Of a stretch of DNA of 64,000 bases, positions 8,441 through 19,208 are shown piece by piece. Positions within the stretch are counted from its first letter, which is position 1, and each line of letters starts with the position of its first letter. The stretch lies in the NCBI GenBank assembly GCA_009363875.1, contig CM018698.1, positions 53,288,067-53,352,066 of the forward strand. The letters are read 5' to 3'. The notes under the pieces were generated by a model. It ran no database searches and was not told where the DNA came from. It saw nothing but the letters and a program-made list of their open reading frames with translations. This stretch comes from Mikania micrantha. Lineage: Eukaryota > Streptophyta > Magnoliopsida > Asterales > Asteraceae. The position numbers and the translations under genes are program-made.

Positions 8441-10485
8441 GTTGGTATAAATTCAAGTTGTTGTATAATTTATCATAAATTTTGTTTTTGAAAAGAGTCG
8501 TGTCAAATAGCACGTTTTCATTCGACAATATAAATTAGAGTTTGTTTAATTTGAAACAAATTCGGTCGATATTTATGTATACTTGTAGCCTCATGTGCAT
8601 GGTAAAAAAACCAATTTGGGTTTTGCAACAATTGTTTTTCAACCACAGAGCTTAAATTTCTCTTTTGCTGCTTGATAATATTAATTTCATTGTCAAAGTT
8701 GAGTTGCAGCAATGTCTCGAGGTTGATTACAAAGTTTGCAAGAATACATATTAAGACATTAGTGTCATCGTATGACTTTGTCATAACACAAGAGAGATAA
8801 ATTAAAAACCTTGTTTGTCTTATTATTAAAACTTGCCTCAATAGGAACCCATAAAATGCTTGACAAAAATGGGTTCAACTCAAGCTTAAATAAAATAAAA
8901 GACTTAAACATCCATTTAAACAAAAACTACCCGCTCGCTAAATTGGGGATTACGTCAGATGGATACAAAAACACGTGATAACAGTTGTTGTCGTGTCATA
9001 AACCCTAAAGCATCGCCTATATAACATAAAAACTCATTCAACTCCACTTGCAACATGTTACAACAACTACCAACACGGTCCCGAGCATGTAAAAAACGCC
9101 GCAATGGTTGCCATTAGTCGTAAAACACTAAAGTGTATTATGTTATAAAAGATAGTATCACTAATCACTCTGTTAGAAAACATAGTTAAATGAAAAAACA
9201 AACTTCAAGAAACTTGAAAGGAAACACAAAAAGGGTAAAAAAGAAGGAATTAAAAGAAGGAAATAAAGAATAAATAAAAAGCAGATCCCTCTTCCTTAAT
9301 ATGTATAAAATGATATAAAGTCTATTTACCCATTTCTGGACTGTTTTGACTCATTTTTTCATTCAAGATATCGTTAGTCGCATCATGTGGTCTAATTGAT
9401 AATCACACTTGTGCATAAAAAGTAACTTTTACCCATAAAAGCAACATGATAAAATATATAAATTTAGTAATACATTTTTAGCCTGTTTTGGGTAAGAAAT
9501 GGTCCTTGTTGATTGCAAATAACGGAATTATTGAAAACCACTCTTTTTCTTTCAATTTCCACGGTACGTAAAAGATCAGTCAACAGAGGCATGCACGAAT
9601 TTTCTTATCATCCAAAAGTCTTCATCTCTTAAGGATTATTTAGAAAAAAAAATAATAAACCAAATTAATTAATCAACGAGAAAATTTTGCTAGGAAAGAT
9701 TAGCATCAAAACACATATTTTATTTTGTTCCTTGTTATAAATGTTTTAATTTCAATTATATGTTTGGGAAATGTATGTTTTATATCCATTTATAAGCATG
9801 TACATTTATATTACTTGTTTAAATGAATATTTTAGTAGAGTTTTTGGGAATATTAAAGCAATCCAACTTGAAGTGCATGAAGACTTAAGTTGTTGTACCA
9901 ACAAGGCAAATTAGTACCAAAGACACCAACTGCTATCAAAGAACCTATTTAGTACCAATCTTGTAAAGATTGCGGAACTTAAGCTAGCACGACGAACTCA
10001 TTAGGCACCCGCAAACGTAATTAATTTATGTTGATGCGTTATCGATCGAGTTGGCACTTAAAAGTGTTGATGAACTCATTTGATGTTGATAACTTAGTTG
10101 GTACCAAAGAGATCATTAATGATAACAGGTATGATGGTCATGATGATTTATGATATTTGTCGTAGTGCCGCCTTAGAATCATATTAAAAAGGGCAAAAGG
10201 GTATACATTATCCCAATCAATTACTACTTTACAAATAAATTAGTGTACGTTTAGAGTTTATAAATATAATCCCCTATCAAGGAGAATTGTGTGCATTGAT
10301 TGAAACCCCTAAAGCAGCCATCATATAGTCAATCGCTACCATGGATTAATTCCAATGGGTTGTTGATTGTAGGTCTAACATCTTTCTTAAGTTTTATGGT
10401 AAGTTAAAATATGCCAAAATATTTGGTTTCAATAAGGATTGAAAATATGGGGAAATTACACATATCACTTTATAAGCTTCATAAA
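8441..10485. other. AT-rich spacer without recognisable genes
   Basis: Only short chance ORFs are present, including a minus-strand frame of 107 codons at 8518-8841 with no recognisable motif. Around 9900-9955 the words agtaccaa and gtaccaa recur a few times. No terminal inverted repeats were recognised. Confidence 0.55.
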
Positions 10486-11240
10486 TCTATCTATTATAAT
10501 AAATAAAAGTTTTCTTATGCCACATGTCAATCCATGGTTAAGTCAACTTGTAAATTCCCCGCCCCTCTCTCTTTAATTAATGTTTTCATCTTATTAAATA
10601 ATGAAAAATGAATAATGAATGATTATGTTTAAAATAATAAAATTGTCTACCTATAAATAAATGAAAAGTAAATTTAAAATATAAAAGTATCAATTGTAAA
10701 AAAATTAAACGAAAGTAAAATAATAATAAAATATAAAATTAGAAACTCAAAAACTTATATTTATTCAATCAACATAATAGGAGAAAAAATTAACGATTTA
10801 ACAAATCTATCTATCATAATAAATAAAAGTTTCTTATATACACATGTCACCTTCCTATATCACATCATCTTTAATTTTTTCGCATCTATCTTCTATTAAA
10901 TACATTTTATATAAACCATAATTCACAATATTAAATATTAAATATTAAATATACTTTTATATATTTTAATATTAAAAAAACATTTTTAAAAAAAAATTAA
11001 ATTATTATAAAATATAAAATTTCAAAAACAGTTTTTCAAAATGACATGTTTAAAGAAACAAACTTTAAAAAACATAGTATTTAAATAAAAAAATATAATT
11101 ATTTTATTACTTAAAGTATAAAATATATAAAATCAATCACATGTCATTTTAAATATCATCTTATATTATTTAAATTTTAATTGATAATTATTTATCATAA
11201 TTTTTATTCAACCCGTGTAACACACGGGATAATAACCTAG
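10486..11240 (+). mobile_element. Composite non-autonomous Helitron with two 5' ends
   Basis: A Helitron-type 3' end lies at 11212-11240: the hairpin CCCGTGTAACACACGGG (arms CCCGTGT/ACACGGG), then ATAATAAC and CTAG, followed by host T. Two 5' ends beginning TCTATCTAT and preceded by A occur at 10486 and 10806. The inner element would be 10806-11240 (435 bp) and the outer 10486-11240. Helitrons begin TC, end CTRR after a hairpin and insert between A and T; all of this is met. No Rep/helicase coding is present. Confidence 0.75.
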
Positions 11241-11690
11241 TTACATATATAATAGTCTTGAAAAATAAATTACATATATCTAATAATCTAAATCTTTAAA
11301 TTACATATATCTTCTTACCTAAAGTTTTAAATTACATTTAACTTTTATCTAAAAAAGGAAAATTATAAAAGAATTAAATATATATAATTTAATTTTTGAC
11401 TTGGATATATATGTAATTAGAGTTGTAAATAAGAGATATATGCAATTATTTCTTAAAAGATTGCATCCCATCCTCTATATCCCTATGATTTAGCTAATAT
11501 TCACATTTATCATTAAAATTTGTTTATATGTGAAAAATATTTCACAATTTGTTTTCTATATCTCTGTCCTTATTCAATTTATTAACGTTTTTTTATAAGT
11601 TTTCTCTATTTCTTTCACTCAAGTCTAGTCACAAAAAGTATAAATTAAAATAGAGATATGAGGACATTTTACCTTAGGTTTCATCTAATC
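11241..11690. other. AT-rich spacer between two Helitrons
   Basis: Repeated short words such as ttacatatat occur, but no gene or terminal repeat was found. Confidence 0.5.
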
Positions 11691-12225
11691 TATATCTATA
11701 CTATATAATAAAATAATAACAAGTTTGCCACATGTCACTTCCATATTCATTTGTTATTAATTTTTGACACTTGTCGTTTTCGCATTCATCTCTCATTCAA
11801 TTATATTTTATTAACTCTCTCTCCTATTTAATGTTAATGATTTTAAATATTATTTTATTAATTTATTATAACTTAATAATCATAATTAAGTTCCAATGAT
11901 GTCTTATTTTAAAATAAAATTTATAATTTTTAAATCATAATAAATTCAATAACGGCTGATATGATATCCAACATATAAATTTTCATAAAACTACTGGTTT
12001 GAAACATCTATATCCATACTATATAATAAATGAATAACAAACTTGTTTTACTCTCATAAAATTTTCATTAAACTTTTTAATTGTTTTTTTACTACTTCAA
12101 GTATTTATTAATACCTAACATAATCATTTTATATCAAAATATTATTTTTATGGTATCTAAATTATCAGTTTTAAATATTTAATATTTTATATTTATTCCG
12201 TGTAATACACGGGGTAATAATCTAG
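11691..12225 (+). mobile_element. Second composite non-autonomous Helitron with two 5' ends
   Basis: The 3' end at 12198-12225 has the hairpin CCGTGTAATACACGG, then GGTAATAAT and CTAG, followed by T. Starts beginning TCTATATC and continuing to ATACTATATAATAAA occur at 11691 and 12007. The inner candidate is 219 bp and the outer 535 bp. This is the same architecture as the Helitron at 10486-11240, and the two are related in end sequence. Confidence 0.72.
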
Positions 12226-12312
12226 TTAAAACTATAAGAATAGCTATGGGGATAGAGAATGAATTAAAATGCTTTTCTAGATGATTTTTCTTTTTTAAAT
12301 TTGAATGCTATG

Positions 12313-12800
12313 TTGGGAATAGGAAATGAGATGAGAATCCTCTAACATTTAGACTAAAGTTGGGAATAGGAAATGAGATGAAAATCCTCTAACATTTAGA
12401 CTAAAGAATTCTCAATTGTCGTCTTTAAACTCTTTCTCATTTTCAACCAAAATTTATATATGGTTATTTGTTCACAATTATAAAAATAATTAAACATTAT
12501 TGAAATTAAGAAGGCCAACTTGTTTGCTACGCCCACTAGGGTTAATATATGGCGTTTTTACAAATTTGAATGACACGTGAAAATGAGATGAGAATCCTCT
12601 AAGTCTCTAACATTTAGACTAAAGAATTCTCAATTGTCGTCTCTTACGCTTTTCTCATTTTCAACCAAAATTTATGGCTGTTTGTTCACAGTTATGAAAA
12701 ATAATTAAAAGTTATCAAAATTAAGAAGCCAACTTGTTTGCTACGTCCACTAGGGTTATTATATGACGTTTTTACAAATTTGAATGACACATGAAAATGA
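12313..12800. repeat. Nested tandem duplications (47-bp and about 212-bp units)
   Basis: A 47-bp unit (ttgggaataggaaatgagat and onward to actaaag) is repeated at 12313-12359 and 12360-12406. A larger unit from about 12369 to 12580 is repeated at about 12580-12800; both contain agaattctcaattgtcgtct, ccaacttgtttgctacg and caaatttgaatgacac. The copies differ by scattered substitutions, so the duplication is not recent. Confidence 0.85.
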
Positions 12801-13374
12801 TTTTTGACAAATGAATTTGACATATACACAAGTTGTTAAATAGCCTTATGCCAAGTAGACAAATTACAATTATAGAGAACAAGTGGTTGTAGCATTTTTT
12901 TTTATAAAAAATGTTCATTCATAGCCTCTACTCCTCTGGTACTAACTACCTTATAATTTATTGCTTATGTTTATCGTAAAAAGTGAGCCCTAAAGTACCT
13001 GTAAAGGGGTACACTTCTAAAACAACTTGACACCACTAGCCACATGCACTTTGACACATCTTACCTACATGCATATATTAGAATACATGTCATACATTGT
13101 TTTCATCTTGTTGCATTAAACAATTAATATTTTTGCAGTGTAATAAAGCCTGTATCAAAACCATTTAAATTGTACTATCTTTAGAGATCGCTTGCTTGAT
13201 GCCTTCTTACACCGCAAACATGTTAATTATTGTGCCATCCAACATGGCGATACAAATACAGATGGTATATACATGTAGGCAAGATTACCCAGTCACAAAA
13301 CATAAACAAACAAACAAACTTATCAGTTATCTTCTCACTTTTCAGTAGAGTTTGAGTAAAAATGATGAAAACAA
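12801..13374. other. Spacer without recognised features
   Basis: No coding frame of note, no repeats and no RNA gene were recognised in this stretch. Confidence 0.5.
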
Positions 13375-13590
13375 ATCTTATCTCTATTCCAGTTGGGATA
13401 AAGAGACTGCTCCAAAGAAGTGTCCGACTCGATCAAAGTTATCGATTTAAATTAATCATCTCAACGCTTTTAACGTTATTTTAACAAAATTAATTAGTAA
13501 AATAACGTTAAAATTAGTGTAATTTTACTTTCGTCTCTTGAGGGACCAAACATATATACATTATATGTGTGCACCGCAAATGTGTCATTT
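13375..13590 (-). repeat. Diverged copy of the SINE-like repeat at 8146-8440
   Basis: It shares gggataaagagactgctcc (compare gggtagagaggctgcttcc), then taaaataacgttaaaatta and catatatacattatatgtg, in the same order and spacing as 8215-8440. The (TTGA)n end is missing, so this copy is truncated at its 3' side. Confidence 0.55.
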
Positions 13591-13746
13591 ATAGAAACAT
13601 AACATATTTAAAGAAAAAATATAAATTTAAAAACAGAGGTGAAATCAATATCTATAAATATTTTAGCCTATAAACTGAAAAAGCAACATTACTAACGGTA
13701 AAAAAAATAGGAGACGGTTCCCTCTACCCTAACTAAACACCGCCCT

Positions 13747-13915
13747 AATTACAAGAAAACATATCATTAGCGGCGATATTAGCAATAACAGCGATTTCAG
13801 GCTATTAGCAACGTTTTTTTAGTGACGACATGTCGTCGCTATTGCTATTAGTGGTGATTTTAGGTATCTTTAGTGACAATTTTTGTCATTGTTGAAAATC
13901 CTTTCTCTTGTAGCG
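13747..13915. mobile_element. Small MITE, probably CACTA-derived
   Basis: About 169 bp with inverted ends: ATTACAAGAAAAC on the left and, reverse-complemented, CTACAAGAGAAAG on the right. CTACAAGA ends are typical of CACTA-type MITEs; the left terminal bases are degraded. Internally, gcaataacagcgattt and tgtcgtcgctattgc give further inverted similarity. No reliable TSD is visible. Confidence 0.5.
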
Positions 13916-14512
13916 CCTTGGATATACTAAAAGTTTCTATATCTCTATATATTGGCATCAATATGTGTAGAAAGATGAAGTGTTTCTTTCCAACCAATTA
14001 AGTGTTGAAGCATCATTATTTAAAAGTAAGATTGTATGGTTTTTAATTTGTGGTTCAATAAACTTTAAGCAATATGTATTTGTACTAGCTAGTAAAAGCA
14101 ATTTAATTAAATAATTTAATTGCTCAAAGATTAAAGGGTGGTCTTTTTATCTTATCTTAAGAGATGCTTCATCAAATCTTCATTGATTCTTTTGGTACAA
14201 ACCAATGGGAGTTGAGATAAACATAATCGCAATAGACACATAGATTGTGTGTGTGTGTGTATGTGTGAGAGAGAGAGACAATATATCATATATGCTCTTG
14301 TTAGCCGGTATAGTACAATCACTAAAGGTTTGGCAGATGCACTTAAAACTAGGTCCCCTCTCATGTGAACTCACCCATCCACTTGCTAACTCATTCATCT
14401 TCCCATACACACCATCTATACATGACTATTATATGGGTATAGGGGTGTACTAATATCATTACATTTTTTTTACTTTTTGATGTTAAAAAATATCTTAAAT
14501 ATATATATATAT
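13916..14512. other. Spacer with a GT/GA microsatellite and a TA run
   Basis: A (TG)n run followed by (AG)n lies at about 14247-14278, and a short TA run at about 14500-14512 abuts element X1. The overlapping small ORFs here come from the microsatellite. Confidence 0.6.
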
Positions 14513-15720
14513 GGCAATTTATAAAAAATAACCCTCATCTTTTGCTACAACTACATAACTAATTTCAATCAATCATAAACTTACACATAAGCATTTCATT
14601 AAAATATTAAAAAGGGCATCATAGTTATTTTACTTTTATAAGTTTTTCCCCCTCTCTTTTTTAAACATTAATAACTTTTTTATAATATATTATTTTTTTA
14701 AAAAAATTGCACCATTATATTCGTCTCATTTTTCTCTTTAATTCCGTTATAGTCTCGACTATTTTTTTTTACTTTTTTTAGATGCCTTATATTTACATTA
14801 TTGTAACGAGCTTAAATATAACAAATTTATTTGAAATTTTTTTAAAAATGATAAATTACAGTGATGTAATTTACATTAACGTAATTTATCGTGATGTAAT
14901 TTACATTGATGTAAAATTCGGTTTCGGTTTTTTCGGTAAATTTGGTTCCGGTTCGGTTTTTTCGGTTAATTCTGTTTCGGTTCGGTTTTTTTGGCTTTTT
15001 GTTCATCCCTAATTTGTAACGAGCCTAAATACAACAAATTAATTTGAATTTTTTTCGAACAATGATAAATTACATCACTATATTCATCATTGTTAGAGAA
15101 AGAAATCAAAATAATGTGTTATATTACATCATTGTAATTTATCATTGTAATTATCATTGTTAGAGAAAAAATAAAATAATGTGTTATATTACATTACTGT
15201 AATTTATCATTGTTAGAAAAAAATTCAAAATAATGTGTTATATTTATGTTCGTTATTTCGATGTTTAATAATAGACAATGAGAAAAAAATTAAAAAAACT
15301 AGTCAACATTATAACGAGAATTAAAGAGAAAATTACATCACTGTAAATAATGTGTTACGTCACCGTTAATTATGTCATTGTAAATTACTTCATTTTGTGT
15401 TACATTACTTCATTTTGAGTTACATTACTGTAATTTACCATTGTTAAAAAAAATTTTCTAATTAATTTGCTATCGTTAAGCTCGTTATAATGATGTAAAT
15501 ACATGACATTAAAAAAATAAAAAAAAAAACTAGTCGAGACTATAACGAAATTAAAGAGAAAAATGAGACGAGTATAATGGTGCAATTTTTTTAAAAAAAA
15601 TAATATAGTATAAAAAAGTTATAAATGTTTAAAAAAATGGGTAAACTTTACATAAATGACAAATGTCCTAAATGCCCTTCATACTAAAGACAAAGGAATT
15701 GACACGTGACACGATTCTAC

Positions 15721-16490
15721 CACTACTAGAAAACTCATAAGATTCTTACAAAAGTTTCCGACAACATACCGACAAACCAAATTTCCTACAACATGGAGAC
15801 AAATTTCCGACAAATTGAATAACCCCAAAATTGCTAACTCATTTCCGACAAAATACCGACAATCTAGCTACAAAATAATATGTTGTCGCTAATTCGTAGC
15901 AAAAACCTAATATAATTCCGACAAAGTACCGACAAAATCTAAACTAAACGATGTGAAATTATGAATTTAATTTTTGTCGGAATGTTGTCGGAAATATTGA
16001 TTAAATTTCCGACAATTTCCCTACAAACAAAAAATTGTTATATTATTTACATTATAAAACTAATTCAAAAAAGGAAAAGTTAAAATGTTGTGGGAATTTT
16101 GTCGGAACTTTTATGACTTTTCCTACGGTTTTCCGACAACGTTAAAAAAAATTATATTAATCGTACAATGTGTCGGAAATTTGTCGGAAAATGTTTTAAG
16201 CTTCCGACTAACTTCCGACAAATGTTAAAAAGTTATTTTTATTACGCATTTTGTCAGAAATTTGTCGGAAAATGTTTTAAGCTTCCGACTAACTTCCGAC
16301 GATTGTTAAAAAAGTTATTTTTATTACACATTTTGTCGGAACGTGGTCGGAAATTCTTATAAGTTTCCGACAATCTTCCTACAACCGTCAAATAAATTAT
16401 TTATTTACTTTAGGCATTTTTTAAAAATTTGTTGGAAATTTGTCGAAAATTTTTTCTTTCCTACTGATTTCCGACAAGTTATTTTTCCCT
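15721..16490. repeat. CACTA left subterminal repeat region
   Basis: More than 20 copies of CCGACA or TGTCGG-type motifs occur in both orientations. Part of this is a tandem unit of about 81 bp beginning at 16171, 16252 and 16334. In En/Spm, such subterminal motifs bind the TNPA protein (family knowledge). Confidence 0.85.
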
Positions 16491-17489
16491 ATTTTAAATA
16501 TATTTTTACAAAACTTTATAAATTTATTTTATTGGAATATTAGTGAAAGGCAATATAATAAATGAAATTATAAGTGAGCGTTAAATATGTTGTTAATATA
16601 GAAAAAACATAAAAATTTTAAAGGTTAGTAGAAAACTTAGTATAACAGTATTAATAACTAATTATTCACTTTAATAATTAAAGATCGTTAATAATAACAT
16701 TAATTATAAAAAATTGTAATAATTAATTAAGGAGTATTTTCATTATTAACGTAATTTGTAATTTGTACATGTGTGTATATGTTAATAGTGCATCTATGTT
16801 AGCAGATAAATGTGTATATCTATGTTATGGTATGTGTATATGTTAGCATATGTATCGGTGTGTGTTATGGTATGTGTACATGTAGGCATATCTGTGAGTG
16901 TCTGTGTGTGTTATTATATGGCAACATGGATGCATATGTGTTAGTTTGTGTGTGCGCGTGTGTGTGTCATTGTTTGTCTACAAGGATGCATATGCTTTAG
17001 TGTGTGTTATAGTATGTGTGTGTGTGTTTGAATATGCACATACCATAAGTTGTTGCCGCCGCAGACCAGTCGTTCTCACGATCATCACCACTTATCTCGG
17101 TCGTCCCTTCCCTCTAGTTATACGGTTTTGCAAGTTTGATTAATCATATGTGTTTTTTAGTGTTCTTGCTTGCTGCTTCTTACAAATTTCATTGTTGGAT
17201 TTCTATTTACAATTTTGTTTACTTACATGTTATGTAAGTGTAAATTTCTCTCTCTCTCCTTAGTTCTCGGGTTTTGTTAGGTAACAACTGCTACTTAGGT
17301 GATTATAACTCTTATGTTGAACGGTCTGATTTGGCATGTGTTAATGCGTGGTTTAGGGCTGACAATTTCAGAAATGGACATGTTAACACGACACGACATT
17401 AACATGTTTCGTGCCTAAACCAGGTTGACACATTTAAACCTGTTAATTTTTGTGTCTTAACATGTAAAAACCCATTAACATGTTAAAAC
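16491..17489. other. CACTA left non-coding region with GT-rich tract
   Basis: AT-rich DNA up to about 16750, then a degenerate gtgtatatgtta/tgtgtgttatggtatgtg tract at 16755-17035. Its ORFs are a by-product of the repeat. The stretch 17350-17480 contains inverted ttaacatg words next to the hAT MITE. Confidence 0.55.
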
Positions 17490-17913
17490 TAGGGCTGTAA
17501 ACGAACTGAACGTTCAGCGAGTAGTTCGTGAATCGTTCGGCGGGAAGTTCGTTTATGTTTGACGAACACAAACAAGAAATCTCGTTCGTTTAGTTAAAGG
17601 AACGAATATGAAAAGAGGTCGTGTTCGTTCATTTTTGTTCGTGAACGTTTGGTAACATGTTCGTTTATGTTCATTAAGTTTATTTATTATATTTATTAAT
17701 TAAATGAGTTGAATATTTTTAACTTTTTATTTTTAGTTGAATAACATAATATTTAAGTTATTTTTAGTTTAATACTATAATATTTTAATTTATATATTTA
17801 TAAATGATTATCTCTAATGCCTGAGATCAAGATTGTTGATTTTTATTGTTTAAATAATATGAACGAACACGAAAAAGGGCTCGTTCGTGTTTGTTCGGTT
17901 CGTTCACAGCCTA
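17490..17913. mobile_element. hAT-type MITE nested in the CACTA element
   Basis: 424 bp, bounded by TAGGGCTGTAAACGAAC on the left and, reverse-complemented, TAGGCTGTGAACGAACC on the right. A perfect 8-bp duplication GTTAAAAC flanks it (17482-17489 and 17914-17921), the hAT signature. The interior is rich in GTTCGT/ACGAAC words and has no coding frame. Confidence 0.85.
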
Positions 17914-19208
17914 GTTAAAACCTGTTAAGATATGTTTATTATTTTGAAATTCAATTTAATATAAAATTAAAAATAACTAATATATGAAAAAAGAGGGAGC
18001 CAACTTAAAAGTTGAAAATTTGGGAAACCCTCCATGGCTCCATTCCCCTATTCTAATTTCTAACCCTAGTTAAAAACTCCCGTTCCCATTTCTCCATTTC
18101 TCCTTCTCTATTCTTAATTCAACACATCAAGTTACGCTTGGAATTCTTAGGGTTTATTACCTCCACAGGTCGCCGACACCTCTTTGACACTTCCATATTC
18201 TCGTTGCCCCTTCCACAATCTGCAGCTCCGACAATGCATCTCCGGTAAGTTTTTATCTGTTTTGGGTTAACTTTAGTTACATTTCATCGTTTTTGGTGCG
18301 AACGTAGTGTTAGTGTTAAGAATTTAAGATATGTATGGATGTTTAATCGCTTTGATAAGATCCTGATTTTATTATGATTTTATCATGGATGAATTCGATT
18401 TATACTTTACGAGATGGATTATTGTTATGGTGCTTTAGTGTTTATAAATAGAGATTAGTTGTTATTGGTTTTTGGTTATGCATTAGGACACAGGTGCCTC
18501 TCAAAAGCACAATGACTTTATTGGCCACCATTGGTTTTTGGTTACCGAAATTGAACTGATCCTATTCAAACTATTCGAGTACAGATGATACCAATTTATT
18601 TTCATCTTTACGTGACCAAAACCTGATAAGAATAGGTCAAAGAATCAAACCTAATTGGAATTGGTTTTATTTCTACTTTGGTTCTTGTATTTTGTTGACT
18701 AAAACTAAAACCGGTTTGTGCACCTCACTTTGACTTTGTAAGTGCTTCTAGTTACTTTTATAAAACTTATTTATGTTGAATTGACTGATGGGATTTATAG
18801 TTATATAAACGAATTTAAATTGGTTTTATTGACTTTTAATATAAAAGTTTATTTGGGGTTGGTTTATGCCTACTGACCATGCGCATCAGATTATTAATTT
18901 TAGATAATAAACTAGGTTATTAAGTTTTTCTTATTTAAAATTTATGCAGTAGAGATATATAGTTTGTAGGTTTATGTATTTATGCATAATTTTGTTTGTA
19001 GTTATGACATCAGCATATAACTAAAGGGTATTAAAAAAAAGTGTTGATGATTCGCCAAATGTTACTGGTTACCCATTTTGTATGCTATGTATGTACACTT
19101 GTATTATAATAGTATAGATTATTTATTGGCTACTATTGAATTTCACTATTTTTGTTGTTATTAGTTAAGTTCTAACATTAAATGGAATTATAATTTTAGA
19201 AAAGAAAA
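17914..19208 (+). promoter_or_regulatory. CACTA promoter / 5' UTR region of the transposase gene, probable 5' UTR intron
   Basis: A pyrimidine-rich, less AT-rich block at 18000-18243 resembles a plant 5' UTR and ends in CTCCG|GTAAGT, a strong donor at 18244. The acceptor TTTTAG at 19199 lies 9 bases before the TNP2 ATG. A 5' UTR intron of about 956 bp is therefore likely. A short upstream ATG at 18234 would be out of frame with TNP2 after splicing. No clear TATA box could be chosen. Confidence 0.5.

Noticed and set aside
8518..8841. Minus-strand ORF of 107 codons
   Set aside because: No recognisable domain, AT-driven composition and no gene context; treated as chance.
14152..14453. Overlapping ORFs on both strands
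   Set aside because: They run through a GT/GA microsatellite; Val/Cys and Thr/His runs are repeat by-products.
15750..16480. CRISPR-like regularly repeated motif (TTCCGACA/TGTCGGAA)
   Set aside because: Repeats are short, in both orientations and irregularly spaced; they are CACTA subterminal repeats in a plant genome.
17350..17481. Second hAT-like element starting TAGGGCTGACAATTTC
   Set aside because: No matching right end or duplication was found; only the nested MITE at 17490 has both.
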